Source of the DNA: CAYNLG01 sp964397995
GTDB taxonomy: Bacteria; Planctomycetota; Phycisphaerae; FEN-1346
Assembly: GCA_964397995.1 (NCBI GenBank)
Contig: CAYNLG010000069.1
Location: 1 to 19,679 of the forward strand
DNA length: 19,679 nt
Reading direction: 5' to 3'
Notes under the pieces: model-generated
The model's database searches: none
Told to the model about the DNA's origin: nothing
What the model saw: only the letters and a program-made list of their open reading frames with translations
In this document: in pieces, positions 6,812 through 14,168 of the stretch
Layout of the letters: every line of letters begins with the position of its first letter
How positions within the stretch are numbered: the first letter of the stretch is position 1
Position numbers and translations under genes: made by a program

Positions 6812-8032
6812 ATGACGATGACCGAGCAGATTGACGAACCCGGATACACGATTCCCGTCTCGGCGCGGCTGCTGCGCCTGCCGCCCTACCTGTTCGGGCG
6901 GATCAACGCGACCAAGCAGCGGAAGCGGCGCGAGGGCGTCGATATCATCGACCTCGGCATGGGCAACCCCTCCGACCCCACGCCGCGCCCCATCGTCGAG
7001 AAACTCGCCGAGGCCGCCGACGACGTCCGCAACCAGCGGTACAGCGTCTCCTCCGGCATCTACAACCTCCGCCGCGAAATCGCCCAGCGCTACGCCAAGC
7101 ACCGCAGCGTCGAGCTCGACCCGGAGACCGAGACCATCGTCACGGTCGGCTCGAAGGAGGGCTTCAGCCACATGTGCCTGGCGCTGCTCTCGAGCGGCGA
7201 CACGGCCATCGTGCCCGACCCGGCCTTCCCGATCCACGTCTACGCCGTCGCCCTGGCCGAGGGCAACGTCCTCAGCGTCCAGCTCGGCAATGACCAGGCC
7301 TTCCTCGACCGGGTCCAGTACGTGGCCGAGCACCTCTTCCCCCGGCCGCGCCTGCTCATCCTCAACTACCCGCACAACCCGACGGCCATGACCGTGCCGG
7401 ACGTCGCGTTCTTCGAGGCGGTCGTCGCGATGGCCAAGCGGTTCGGGTTCCTGGTGATCCACGACTACGCCTACGGCGACACGGTCTTCGACGGGTACCG
7501 GGCGCCGAGCTTCCTGGAGGCGGCCGGGGCGAAGGACGTGGGCGTCGAGTTCGCCACCCTCTCCAAGCCCTACAACATGGCCGGCTGGCGGATCGGCTAC
7601 TGCGTCGGCAACGCCGAGATGATCCGGGCCTTGGCCAAGATCAAGGGCTACTACGACTACGGCGTCTTCCAGGCGATCCAGATCGCCTCCATCGTGGCCC
7701 TGCGCCACTGCGACGCCGACGTCCTGCACCAGGCCCGCGTCTACCAGCGGCGGCGCGACGTGCTCGTGGACGGCCTTCACCGTATCGGTTGGACGGAGAC
7801 CGAGCGGCCGCGGGGCGGCATGTTCGTCTGGGCCAGGGTGCCGGACGCCGTGCTTGCCGGGCGCGGCACGATCGACTTCGCCATCGACCTGATGGAGACG
7901 GCGAACGTGGCCGTCGCCCCCGGCCGCGCCTTCGGCCCGAACGGGGAGGGGTACCTGCGGCTGGCGCTGGTGGAGAAGGAACAGCGCCTGAAGCAGGCCG
8001 TCCGCCAGATCGGCCGCGCCCTGAAGGCGTAG
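6812..8032 (+). CDS. alaC: AlaC-like class I/II aminotransferase (alanine or LL-diaminopimelate type)
   Basis: A PLP-dependent fold-type I aminotransferase of 406 aa, very like E. coli AlaC (glutamate-pyruvate aminotransferase) and its relative LL-diaminopimelate aminotransferase. Motifs in order: LPPYLFGRI, DIIDLGMGNPSDPTP, the substrate loop RYSVSSGIYNLRREIA, VTVGSKEGFSH, NYPHNPTAMTV, VIHDYAYGDTVFDGY and the PLP-lysine segment LSKPYNMAGWRIGY. The C-terminal part has GMFVWARVP and VAVAPGRAFGPNGEGYLRLAL with the substrate-carboxylate arginine. GAGGAG at 6803-6808 is three bases before the ATG at 6812 and nine before the ATG at 6818, so 6818 is an equally good start. It is the third gene of the operon, 42 bases after the thioesterase. 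Confidence 0.9.
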   Translation: MTMTEQIDEPGYTIPVSARLLRLPPYLFGRINATKQRKRREGVDIIDLGMGNPSDPTPRPIVEKLAEAADDVRNQRYSVSSGIYNLRREIAQRYAKHRSVELDPETETIVTVGSKEGFSHMCLALLSSGDTAIVPDPAFPIHVYAVALAEGNVLSVQLGNDQAFLDRVQYVAEHLFPRPRLLILNYPHNPTAMTVPDVAFFEAVVAMAKRFGFLVIHDYAYGDTVFDGYRAPSFLEAAGAKDVGVEFATLSKPYNMAGWRIGYCVGNAEMIRALAKIKGYYDYGVFQAIQIASIVALRHCDADVLHQARVYQRRRDVLVDGLHRIGWTETERPRGGMFVWARVPDAVLAGRGTIDFAIDLMETANVAVAPGRAFGPNGEGYLRLALVEKEQRLKQAVRQIGRALKA

Positions 8033-8170
8033 TCGGCCTGATGGAAGCAGGGCGTTCGAGCCGAAGGCAGAGTGCGGGGCGGGTGTGCCGGGAAAACGCT
8101 TGCGGCTGCACTCGTTCGAGGTTGAATGCTCATGGGTCGTGCGAAGCCGCACCCCAGCAAGGAGCCGCCG

Positions 8171-8404
8171 ATGGCATCGGCTGACTGGGAACGGGCCGTT
8201 GAGGCCGCCACGGGCGAGACCATCGAGTACCTGCGGGAGACCCCGTTGGACGAGCAGCGCGTACGCCTTGAGCGCAAGCGCGGCAAACCGCTGACGATTG
8301 GTTCGTACTGGCCCTTCATCGGCCGGGGCAACGTGGTCCATGGCGACCTCTTGACCCACGCCGAGGCGCAGGCGGCGTTCGAGGAAGCCGTCCGTGACGA
8401 TTGA
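8171..8404 (+). CDS. Small protein of unknown function
   Basis: A 77-aa protein that I do not recognise. The ATG at 8171 is preferred to in-frame ATGs further upstream because AAGGAG stands six bases before it. The sequence begins with an acidic helix (DWERAVEAATGETIEYLRE), has a basic middle (LERKRGKPL), a short central core (SYWPFIGRGNVVHGDLL) and an acidic end (FEEAVRDD). It has no signal peptide or membrane helix, so it is probably cytoplasmic. A weak promoter-like pair lies upstream (TTGCGG at 8100-8105, TTGAAT at 8122-8127, 16-base spacer). It overlaps the next gene by 11 bases, which implies coupled translation. Confidence 0.65.
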   Translation: MASADWERAVEAATGETIEYLRETPLDEQRVRLERKRGKPLTIGSYWPFIGRGNVVHGDLLTHAEAQAAFEEAVRDD

Positions 8405-8885
8405 GCGGCCCCAAACGCAAGCGGACCTATTCTCCTTCTATTACCAGAAATTCAAACCGCTCTACTCCAGGGCGCAGATCTTCGAGCAGGTGCCCGTGGA
8501 GACGTGGTTCGAGATCGGCGCCGCCTTCGACCACCTCTCACGAATCTCCGAGTACGGTGATCCTGAGCCGCATGCCGTGGCCCGAGCCGCCGCGCACCTC
8601 AAACGCGGCTGCTTCGACATCTTCAAGATCATTCTGAGAGAGGTCCGTCGCCAGTACGCCCAGCTTCGCGCCCTTGACCTGGAAGCACTGGACTGCGGGC
8701 AATTCAAGAGGGAGATGAACGCGCTCTGGCAGTGCATCCGGGTCGCCGCCGTGGAGGCCCGGAACGCGGAGGGTGACGCGAGTACGCCGGAACGATGGTC
8801 AGGAGCCTTCGGCCTCTGGGAGAAGGTCTACGAGGACTGCGAGCGTTTTTGGCGGGAATTCTGCCTGTCTGATAAGGTGGTTTGA
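8394..8885 (+). CDS. Helical protein of unknown function
   Basis: A 163-aa protein of no family I can name. It starts at a GTG inside the end of the previous gene, with GAGGAAG six bases before it. The sequence is mostly helical, with many aromatic and charged residues (DLFSFYYQKFKPLY, VETWFEIGAAFDHL, FDIFKIILREVRRQY, ending with WEKVYEDCERFWREF). No membrane helix is visible within it. Codons are less GC-biased than in the core genes (for example tattctccttctattacc), like the Fic gene, which suggests recent acquisition. After its TGA stop the same frame stays open for another 36 codons that encode a membrane helix. Confidence 0.7.
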   Translation: MTIERPQTQADLFSFYYQKFKPLYSRAQIFEQVPVETWFEIGAAFDHLSRISEYGDPEPHAVARAAAHLKRGCFDIFKIILREVRRQYAQLRALDLEALDCGQFKREMNALWQCIRVAAVEARNAEGDASTPERWSGAFGLWEKVYEDCERFWREFCLSDKVV

Positions 8886-8996
8886 GTTAGAAAGCGGGCC
8901 GGGCGCGACCGCTGGAAGCGGCGCGCCGAGGGCTTTGTCATCGGCATCCTGACCGGGCTTCTGGCCGGATTGCTCCTTGAGTGGCTCCTTCACTGA
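8886..8996 (+). other. In-frame transmembrane segment after a stop codon (readthrough, broken gene or small ORF)
   Basis: Right after the TGA at 8883-8885, in the same frame, 36 codons encode a basic stretch (RKRAGRDRWKRR) followed by a clean hydrophobic helix (GFVIGILTGLLAGLLLEWLL) and a stop. There is no ATG, GTG or TTG ahead of the helix, so it has no ordinary start of its own. Possible readings: a nonsense mutation cut a tail anchor off the 163-aa protein; the TGA is sometimes read through; or translation starts at a rare codon. The positive-then-hydrophobic pattern looks designed for a membrane anchor, but chance cannot be excluded. Confidence 0.35.
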
Positions 8997-9133
8997 TGGA
9001 AGAGCCGAATGCACGCTCCCGGCGGGCCGTCCATCCCCCCGGCCGCGGGCCGGATTTTCCTGCAACCCGGGCGCCGCGTCGGGTAACTAAGAGGGCGCGG
9101 GGAGCGCGTCCACAGCGACGGGGAGAGCGTTCA

Positions 9134-9793
9134 ATGCAACCGATGGTGCGCGTGGTGTTGATCGGTGCGGCGGCCTTCGCGGCCGCCTTGGCCGGCGGGT
9201 GCCAGGACGCCTATTACCGGGCCATGGAGGCCGTCGGAAAACACAAGCGGCAGCTCCTTGTCGAGCGGGTCGAGGACGCCCGCGACGGCCAGGAAGAGGC
9301 CAAGCAGCAGTTCCGCTCCGCCCTCGACACCTTCCTCGAGGTGACCGGGACGGGCGGCGGCGACCTGGAGGCGGCCTACCGCACCCTCAAGGCCGAGCAC
9401 GACCGCAGCGAGGCCAAGGCCGAGTCCGTCCGCGGCCGCATTGCCGCCGTCGACGAGGTCGCCCGGGCCCTCTTCCAGGAGTGGGAGTCCGAACTCGACC
9501 AGTACACGAGCGACGAGCTCCGCCTCTCCAGCGAGATCAAGCTCCGCGACACCCAGAAACGCTACGCCGAGCTCCTGCGCGCGATGCGCCGGGCCGAGGC
9601 CAAGATGGACCCGATCCTGGCGGCGTTCCGTGACCAGGTCCTGTACCTGAAGCACAACCTGAACGCGCGGGCGGTGGCCAGCCTCGGCGACACGGTGCGC
9701 GGCCTGGAAGACGACGTGGCCGCCCTCATCGACGAGATGGAAGCCTCCGTCCGCGAGGCCGACGAGTTCATCCGGGCCATGGGCATCGAGTAG
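9134..9793 (+). CDS. DUF2959 family lipoprotein
   Basis: A 219-aa protein of the DUF2959 family (function unknown). Residues 1-22 form a signal peptide ending LAGGC, a good lipobox, so the mature protein is probably a lipid-anchored periplasmic protein. The family pattern is clear: YYRAMEAVGKHKRQLLVERV, DARDGQEEAKQQFRSALDTF, a heptad-like helical middle, ALFQEWESELDQYTS and the strongly conserved MRRAEAKMDPILAAFRDQV and YLKHNLNARAVASL. It is almost all helix and probably forms a coiled-coil bundle. The ATG is preceded by GGGGAGAG. A weak promoter-like pair (TGCAAC at 9061, TAACTA at 9084, 17-base spacer) lies upstream. The gene converges on the minus-strand HAD gene with 24 bases between. Confidence 0.92.
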   Translation: MQPMVRVVLIGAAAFAAALAGGCQDAYYRAMEAVGKHKRQLLVERVEDARDGQEEAKQQFRSALDTFLEVTGTGGGDLEAAYRTLKAEHDRSEAKAESVRGRIAAVDEVARALFQEWESELDQYTSDELRLSSEIKLRDTQKRYAELLRAMRRAEAKMDPILAAFRDQVLYLKHNLNARAVASLGDTVRGLEDDVAALIDEMEASVREADEFIRAMGIE

Positions 9794-9817
9794 CGCCGCC
9801 GCCACGCCCGAACCGCG

Positions 9818-10558
9818 CTACAGCAACGCGTCCAGGTCCTTCAGCCGTTTGATGACCAGGCACGCGTCGCGGCGAGTGCGGGCGTCGCCCCGCCGGTCGA
9901 GGAGCACCGGCCGGATGCCCAGGCCCCGGGCGCCGACGACGTCGGCCCAGTAGTCGTCGCCGACGTGGACAGCACGGCGGGGTGGGCAGTGGAGCATCGC
10001 CAGGGCCCGCAGAAAGATCTCGCGGTGGGGCTTGGCGGAGCCCACGGCCTCGCTCGCCACCACCCCCGCGAAGTGCCGCGCCAGGTCCCGCGCCTCCAGG
10101 TACGCCGGCAGGTCGGCCGTCCAGTTGCTGATGACGCCCAGACGGAATCCCCGCTGCCGGAGCCCGAGCAGCAGGGCCGGGGCGTCCGGGTCGACCCGCT
10201 CGTCGGCCTCGACGCGGATGTCGTGCGTCGCCACCGTCAGAGCGTGTTCCAGCGCCTCGCCGCGCAGGTCCAGCGCGAGGGCCTCGGCCAGATGGTCGAG
10301 CCACATGCGGCTCGCGCGGGCGGGGTCGAGGCGGTCGGGCCGGCGGCGGCGCGAGCGGGTGACGGCCTGGCGGGCCCGGTGGTTGGCCTTCACGAGGTCG
10401 CCACGCGAGACGGCGTAGCCGATCCGGACGAGGGCCTCGTGGAGGAGGTCCAGGCGCCCAAGGGAACTCGTCACGAGCGTCCCGCCGACGTCGAAGAAGA
10501 CGACGTCGACGTTGCGCAGGGCCGCGGCCTCGCGCGCCTTGCCTCTACGAATGGCCAT
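9818..10558 (-). CDS. HAD superfamily hydrolase
   Basis: A 246-aa haloacid-dehalogenase-like hydrolase, probably a cytoplasmic phosphatase for a small metabolite. All four HAD motifs are present: I, VFFDVGGTL with the nucleophilic Asp (the usual second Asp is Gly, as in many FDxGGTL members); II, GVISNWT; III, SAKPHREIF with the lysine; IV, VHVGDDYWADVVGARG. A helical cap of about 100 residues lies between motifs I and II, as in the C1-cap subgroup. The ATG overlaps the end of the endonuclease V gene by 14 bases, so the two are probably coupled. It is the last gene of the long minus-strand gene string; no T-rich terminator follows. The substrate is unknown. Confidence 0.9.
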   Translation of the reverse strand: MAIRRGKAREAAALRNVDVVFFDVGGTLVTSSLGRLDLLHEALVRIGYAVSRGDLVKANHRARQAVTRSRRRRPDRLDPARASRMWLDHLAEALALDLRGEALEHALTVATHDIRVEADERVDPDAPALLLGLRQRGFRLGVISNWTADLPAYLEARDLARHFAGVVASEAVGSAKPHREIFLRALAMLHCPPRRAVHVGDDYWADVVGARGLGIRPVLLDRRGDARTRRDACLVIKRLKDLDALL

Positions 10559-11240
10559 GGGCCTGGAGGTCCCGTTTCAGGGCGGTCACCCGCCGGTGTG
10601 CCTCGCGAATGGGCTCGGTCAGCCGGTACCGGGGCGCGGCCGCGAGGACCCAGCGTTCGGCGCTCGCGAGGTCGATCCTGTCGCCGACGCTGACGAAGAC
10701 CGGCCGCACCCCCGTCCGGGTCCGCAGGACCGTGCCGATGCGCTCACCGCCGTCGAGGAGCGGCGCCCGCCCGCCGCGCCGCCGCCCCGGCGCGCGGGGC
10801 ACCTGGCCGACGAGGCGGCTCTTGGCGCAGCCGACGGTGGGGATGTCCAGCATCAGGCCGAGGTGGCTTGCCAGCCCCATCCGTCGCGGGTGGGCCCGCC
10901 CCTGGCCATCGCAGATCACTAGGTCCGGCCGCGCCCGCACCTTGCGCAGCGCCGCCGCCGCCACCGGGATCTCCCGGAACGAGAGGCACCCCGGGACGTA
11001 GGGCCACGTGGCCACGCGCGTCGCGTGCCGCACCTCCAGCACCTCCCCGTCCGCCAGCCGCATCACCACCACGGCCGCGACGATCCGCTCGGCCCGCTTG
11101 CCGCCCGAGACGTCGATGCCGGCAACGGTCTCGACCGTCTCCAGCGGCGGGCCGCACCGCACCCGTGCCGCCAGGCGCTCCTGCAGGCGAACGGCCTCGC
11201 GGTAGTCGACGGTCCAGCGATGGAGCGGCGTCACCTTCAT
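10545..11240 (-). CDS. nfi: Deoxyribonuclease V (endonuclease V)
   Basis: Endonuclease V nicks DNA near deoxyinosine and starts repair of deaminated adenine. The protein has 231 aa from the ATG at 11240; a TTG two codons upstream is less likely. Family motifs are continuous: VAGIDVSGG with D43, WPYVPGCLSFREIP with E90, VICDGQGRAHPRRMGLASHLG with D111, IPTVGCAKSRLVG, GTVLRTRTGVRPVFVSVG and the C-terminal YRLTEPIREAH. D43, E90 and D111 match the magnesium ligands of the Thermotoga enzyme by position. The short Arg/Gly-rich stretch PGRRRGGRAP fills a loop. It lies 22 bases behind a secreted-protein gene and overlaps the HAD gene, a housekeeping pair at the end of the ExbB/ExbD operon. Confidence 0.94.
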   Translation of the reverse strand: MKVTPLHRWTVDYREAVRLQERLAARVRCGPPLETVETVAGIDVSGGKRAERIVAAVVVMRLADGEVLEVRHATRVATWPYVPGCLSFREIPVAAAALRKVRARPDLVICDGQGRAHPRRMGLASHLGLMLDIPTVGCAKSRLVGQVPRAPGRRRGGRAPLLDGGERIGTVLRTRTGVRPVFVSVGDRIDLASAERWVLAAAPRYRLTEPIREAHRRVTALKRDLQAHGHS

Positions 11241-11262
11241 CGGCAACCCGGGGCGGGATTCC

Positions 11263-12378
11263 TCAGGGCGTGGCCTCGGCGGGGGCCGTCTCGGCGGCCG
11301 CGCCCGGCTCGTCCGGCTCGTCCGGCGGCGCGGCGCGGACCTTCTTCAGCACGACGTCGTCCCAGTAGATGACCCCCGCCGGGTAGTACGCGTACAGGTC
11401 CACCTTCAGGTGGGTCGGCGTGTGCTCGGGCCGCGCGGCCGACGGGATGAACGTCGCCACGGCCGTCTGCCACACGCCCTTGGCGCCCTTCGGATGGACC
11501 TGGCGGCGATAGACCTCGCGGCGCTGGGCGGGGTAGCCGTCCACGGGCGGAAAGGCGTGGTACCCCTTGAGGAAGACCTTCGGGGTCGGCCCGAGCGACT
11601 TCAGCCGCACCGAGAACCGGTACGTCGCCCCGGCCTCGATGGCAATCCAGTCGCTGTAGAAATCGAGGCCGTACCCGCCGGCGGTGCCGGGGCTCATGTC
11701 GTACTTGAGGACCTTGCCGGGGCCGTCGGGGTTCTCGACCCAAGCCATCTCCTTTTCGACGGCCTGCCACCGGGCGGGGCCGCCCGCCGGCCCGCCGCCC
11801 TCCTCGAAGCCCGGGTTCGCGACCAGGTTCGGCCCCTCGCGCCAGCGGCGCTCCAGTTCCGGGTCCTCCGGCTCGCCCTCGGCCAGGGGTGCAAGGCCCA
11901 GGACCGCGCGGACGGCCTTCGCCATTTCGATCGGGATGATCTGGTGATGCGAGCAGACCCAGGTCCGGTCCAGCTCCCGCCCGCCACCGTCAGGGCGCAC
12001 GCTCACGAGGCGGACGCGGTAGTCTTTGCCGGCGCCGGTGACGCGGCCGACGACGGCGACGTCGGCCTGGAACCGGTCGCGGGCGAGGGCGCGGAGGCGG
12101 TCGGGTGGCGTCTCGACGGTGACAACCGTGCCGGCGAGGGCCTCGCCGACGCTGGTCGGGTCGTAGACGATCGCCCCCAGCCGCCGCGCCTTCCGCCGCA
12201 GCATGAACGCCACCTGGGCGCCGAGGCCGGGCTCCTCGCCCTCGACGCCGAGGACGAGCACGCGGAGGCCGCCCGCGGGGCCGAGGTCGGGCGCCGGGGC
12301 GTCGTCCTTGGCGGCCGCGAGCGCCGCCGCGGCGCTCGCGAGCGCCCCCGCCGTCAGCAGAATCATCCGCGGCCGCAT
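11263..12378 (-). CDS. Secreted two-domain protein: TolB-N/CsgG-like domain plus jelly-roll carbohydrate-binding-like domain
   Basis: A 371-aa exported protein. Residues 1-23 are a signal peptide (MILLTAGALASAAAALAAA). Residues 37-162 resemble the alpha/beta fold of TolB N-terminal and CsgG-like domains: LRVLVLGVEG, a Leu/Arg helix, a region where DPTSVGEAL would be variable, ADVAVVGRVTGAGKDYRVRL, then a long helix. Residues 184-347 look like a galactose-binding or CBM jelly roll: LVANPGFEEG at the start, DWIAIEAGATYRFSVRLKS, WQTAVATFIPS and the closing YWDDVVLKKV. The tail is Pro/Glu/Ala-rich. GGAGG precedes the ATG. No family member of known function comes to mind. Its place behind the exbBD genes suggests a periplasmic partner or substrate. 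The domain calls rest on pattern only. Confidence 0.7.
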   Translation of the reverse strand: MRPRMILLTAGALASAAAALAAAKDDAPAPDLGPAGGLRVLVLGVEGEEPGLGAQVAFMLRRKARRLGAIVYDPTSVGEALAGTVVTVETPPDRLRALARDRFQADVAVVGRVTGAGKDYRVRLVSVRPDGGGRELDRTWVCSHHQIIPIEMAKAVRAVLGLAPLAEGEPEDPELERRWREGPNLVANPGFEEGGGPAGGPARWQAVEKEMAWVENPDGPGKVLKYDMSPGTAGGYGLDFYSDWIAIEAGATYRFSVRLKSLGPTPKVFLKGYHAFPPVDGYPAQRREVYRRQVHPKGAKGVWQTAVATFIPSAARPEHTPTHLKVDLYAYYPAGVIYWDDVVLKKVRAAPPDEPDEPGAAAETAPAEATP

Positions 12379-12394
12379 GCGCTGCCTCCGGGGC

Positions 12395-14116
12395 TCAGTT
12401 GCGGCCCCCGGGCGTGTCCAGGCGGAGGCTCGCCCGCAGGGCCTCCAGCTCCGCCGCCGCGTCCGCCGCCCCCGTCTTGGCCATCAGGACCAGCGCAAGG
12501 ACGCGGTCGCCGACGGGGGTATAGAGGATGCGGCAGGTGGCGGGCTCGCCGCTCAGCACGTTGCCCGTGTAAACGAGTTGCAGGGCGTCGCGGCCGCCGA
12601 GGGTGGCCTTCGTCGGCGCCGCCCCCTCCAGACCCAGGTTCTCTTCGACCCGCTCGGCCTGGTCGGCGACGTAGTCGGCGAAGGCGTCGCCGGCGGTGGG
12701 GGTGGCGGCCCGCACGAGGGCCACCGCCGTCCGGTCCCGCCGCGCCAGTTCCAACACCGTCTCCGGCCCGCTTCGCCTCGCCGGCCGCACCCATTCCCGC
12801 GACGGCAGCCGCAGCTGAAGCCCGTAGTACGGGATGCGGACCTGGTCGCCGCGCACCAGCACGGGCACCTGCCCCTCGGGGGCGAGGAACCGGGCGTCGC
12901 CCTGGACGCCCGCCGTCAGAATCCGCCGGTCCGAGACCGGCTGGTCCGCTCGCGCCGCCGTCAGCAGGTAGCTGAACCCGTGGGCCACCAGAAGGACGTG
13001 CCGGAAGTGGATCGTGCTGCACCCCAGCCGCGCCGTGCCGGTGACGACGCGGGCCGGGTGGCCGCCGTGCGTGGCGGGCTGCGGCGGCTCGGCGGTGACG
13101 GCGTCGTAGCCCTCGGCCCACAGGGCGGCCACCCGCTCGGCCAGGGCCTGGAGTTCGGCCTCGTCGGGCTCGGCGCCCAGCGTCGCCTGCCGCGGGTCCA
13201 GCGCCGGCCGCACCCGCGCCCACGCCGGCTCGGTCATGTCGCGGACCTCGGCCCAGCCGACGTCGGGGGCGACGTGCGGTACCAGGGGGTAGGGGGGGAC
13301 GTAAAGCTCGTAGCCGAGCCGCTTGCTGCGGTACCGGTCGGCGGCCAGGCCGTCGATCTCGGCGACGGGCGGCGTGGCGCCGGCGCGGCCGAAGCGCGGC
13401 GCTTCGCCCGCCCCCTGCCGCACCGCCGTCATCGGGCACGACTGCCAGACGGTCCGCAGGGCGCGACCCTTGGCGTCGAGGAGGACAAGGCGGCTCTCGG
13501 CCCCGAGCCGGGCCGCCAGGGCCGTCGCGGCCGTCATGCCCCCCGCGTCGTCCGGTATGCCCTTGGTGCCGACGTGCTGGACGTACATCGGCTCGGGCAG
13601 CACGCCGCCCAGGTCTTCGTCGATGACGCGGTACCGGGCGAGCATCCCCGGGCGCAGGTCCCGGCGCGCGGTCTCCCACACGGCCCACGAGCGGAACGTC
13701 ACGCCGTCGGCCAAGTCGACCTCGGCGGTGGTCTCTGAGCCGGCGTCGCCGGTGCGGCGTGTCATGCGGAAGACGTCGCCGTCGGCGTTGCCGGTGACCT
13801 CCCAGCGGTGGCCTTGGCGGGTGACGCGGCACTCGAGGGCGAGCGGCTCGCCGCGCGGCCCGACGTCGAGCTTGACGAGGCGGTAGAAGTCGGCGCGGGC
13901 GCCGGCGGCGCGGCGTTTGAGGAAGGTGTTGATCTCGAGCCGCCGCCCGCCCCCGTCCAGGGCGTGGAGGCTGACCATGCGGTAGCCGATCTTCTCGGCC
14001 CGCAGGTACAGGCCGTCGGAGTAACTCGTGAGCAGCGTCGGGGCCGCGGCCCGGGCCGCGCGCGGGCCCAGCGCCAGGGCGCCCGCCAGGACCGCTGCCA
14101 GGACCGCTCGCCGCAT
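12395..14116 (-). CDS. Secreted protein with two PsbP/DcrB-like repeats
   Basis: A 573-aa exported protein with a signal peptide (residues 1-23, cleavage expected after ARA). Residues 25-230 form a beta-rich domain of unknown family, with MVSLHALDGGGRRLEINTF and YRLVKLDVGPRGE. Two similar units follow: one from about 262 to 390 (RLGYELYVPPYP to HVLLVAHGFSYLLTAAR) and one from about 428 to 565 (YYGLQLRLPSREW to CRILYTPVGDRVLALVLMA). Each begins with a YGY/YGL-x-LP strand and ends with the long paired strands of the PsbP/DcrB fold, so I read them as a tandem duplication. GAGGAGG stands seven bases before the ATG. No catalytic motif is visible. It follows the 1294-aa protein gene by 52 bases and is probably co-transcribed. 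Confidence 0.7.
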   Translation of the reverse strand: MRRAVLAAVLAGALALGPRAARAAAPTLLTSYSDGLYLRAEKIGYRMVSLHALDGGGRRLEINTFLKRRAAGARADFYRLVKLDVGPRGEPLALECRVTRQGHRWEVTGNADGDVFRMTRRTGDAGSETTAEVDLADGVTFRSWAVWETARRDLRPGMLARYRVIDEDLGGVLPEPMYVQHVGTKGIPDDAGGMTAATALAARLGAESRLVLLDAKGRALRTVWQSCPMTAVRQGAGEAPRFGRAGATPPVAEIDGLAADRYRSKRLGYELYVPPYPLVPHVAPDVGWAEVRDMTEPAWARVRPALDPRQATLGAEPDEAELQALAERVAALWAEGYDAVTAEPPQPATHGGHPARVVTGTARLGCSTIHFRHVLLVAHGFSYLLTAARADQPVSDRRILTAGVQGDARFLAPEGQVPVLVRGDQVRIPYYGLQLRLPSREWVRPARRSGPETVLELARRDRTAVALVRAATPTAGDAFADYVADQAERVEENLGLEGAAPTKATLGGRDALQLVYTGNVLSGEPATCRILYTPVGDRVLALVLMAKTGAADAAAELEALRASLRLDTPGGRN

Positions 14117-14168
14117 GCCGCCGCCTCCTCGGGGTGCCGCCTAAGGGTAGAGACGGCCGGGGGGTGCG

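Noticed and set aside
5942..8359. An 805-codon minus-strand open frame
   Set aside because: It lies antisense to the NDPK-like gene, thioesterase and aminotransferase, which all have recognisable families; its own translation has no motif and an odd Arg/Pro/His/Val composition.
8883..8885. Selenocysteine at the in-frame TGA
   Set aside because: No selenoprotein-type active site surrounds it and no selenocysteine genes are in the window; the TGA elsewhere in the window serves as a normal stop.
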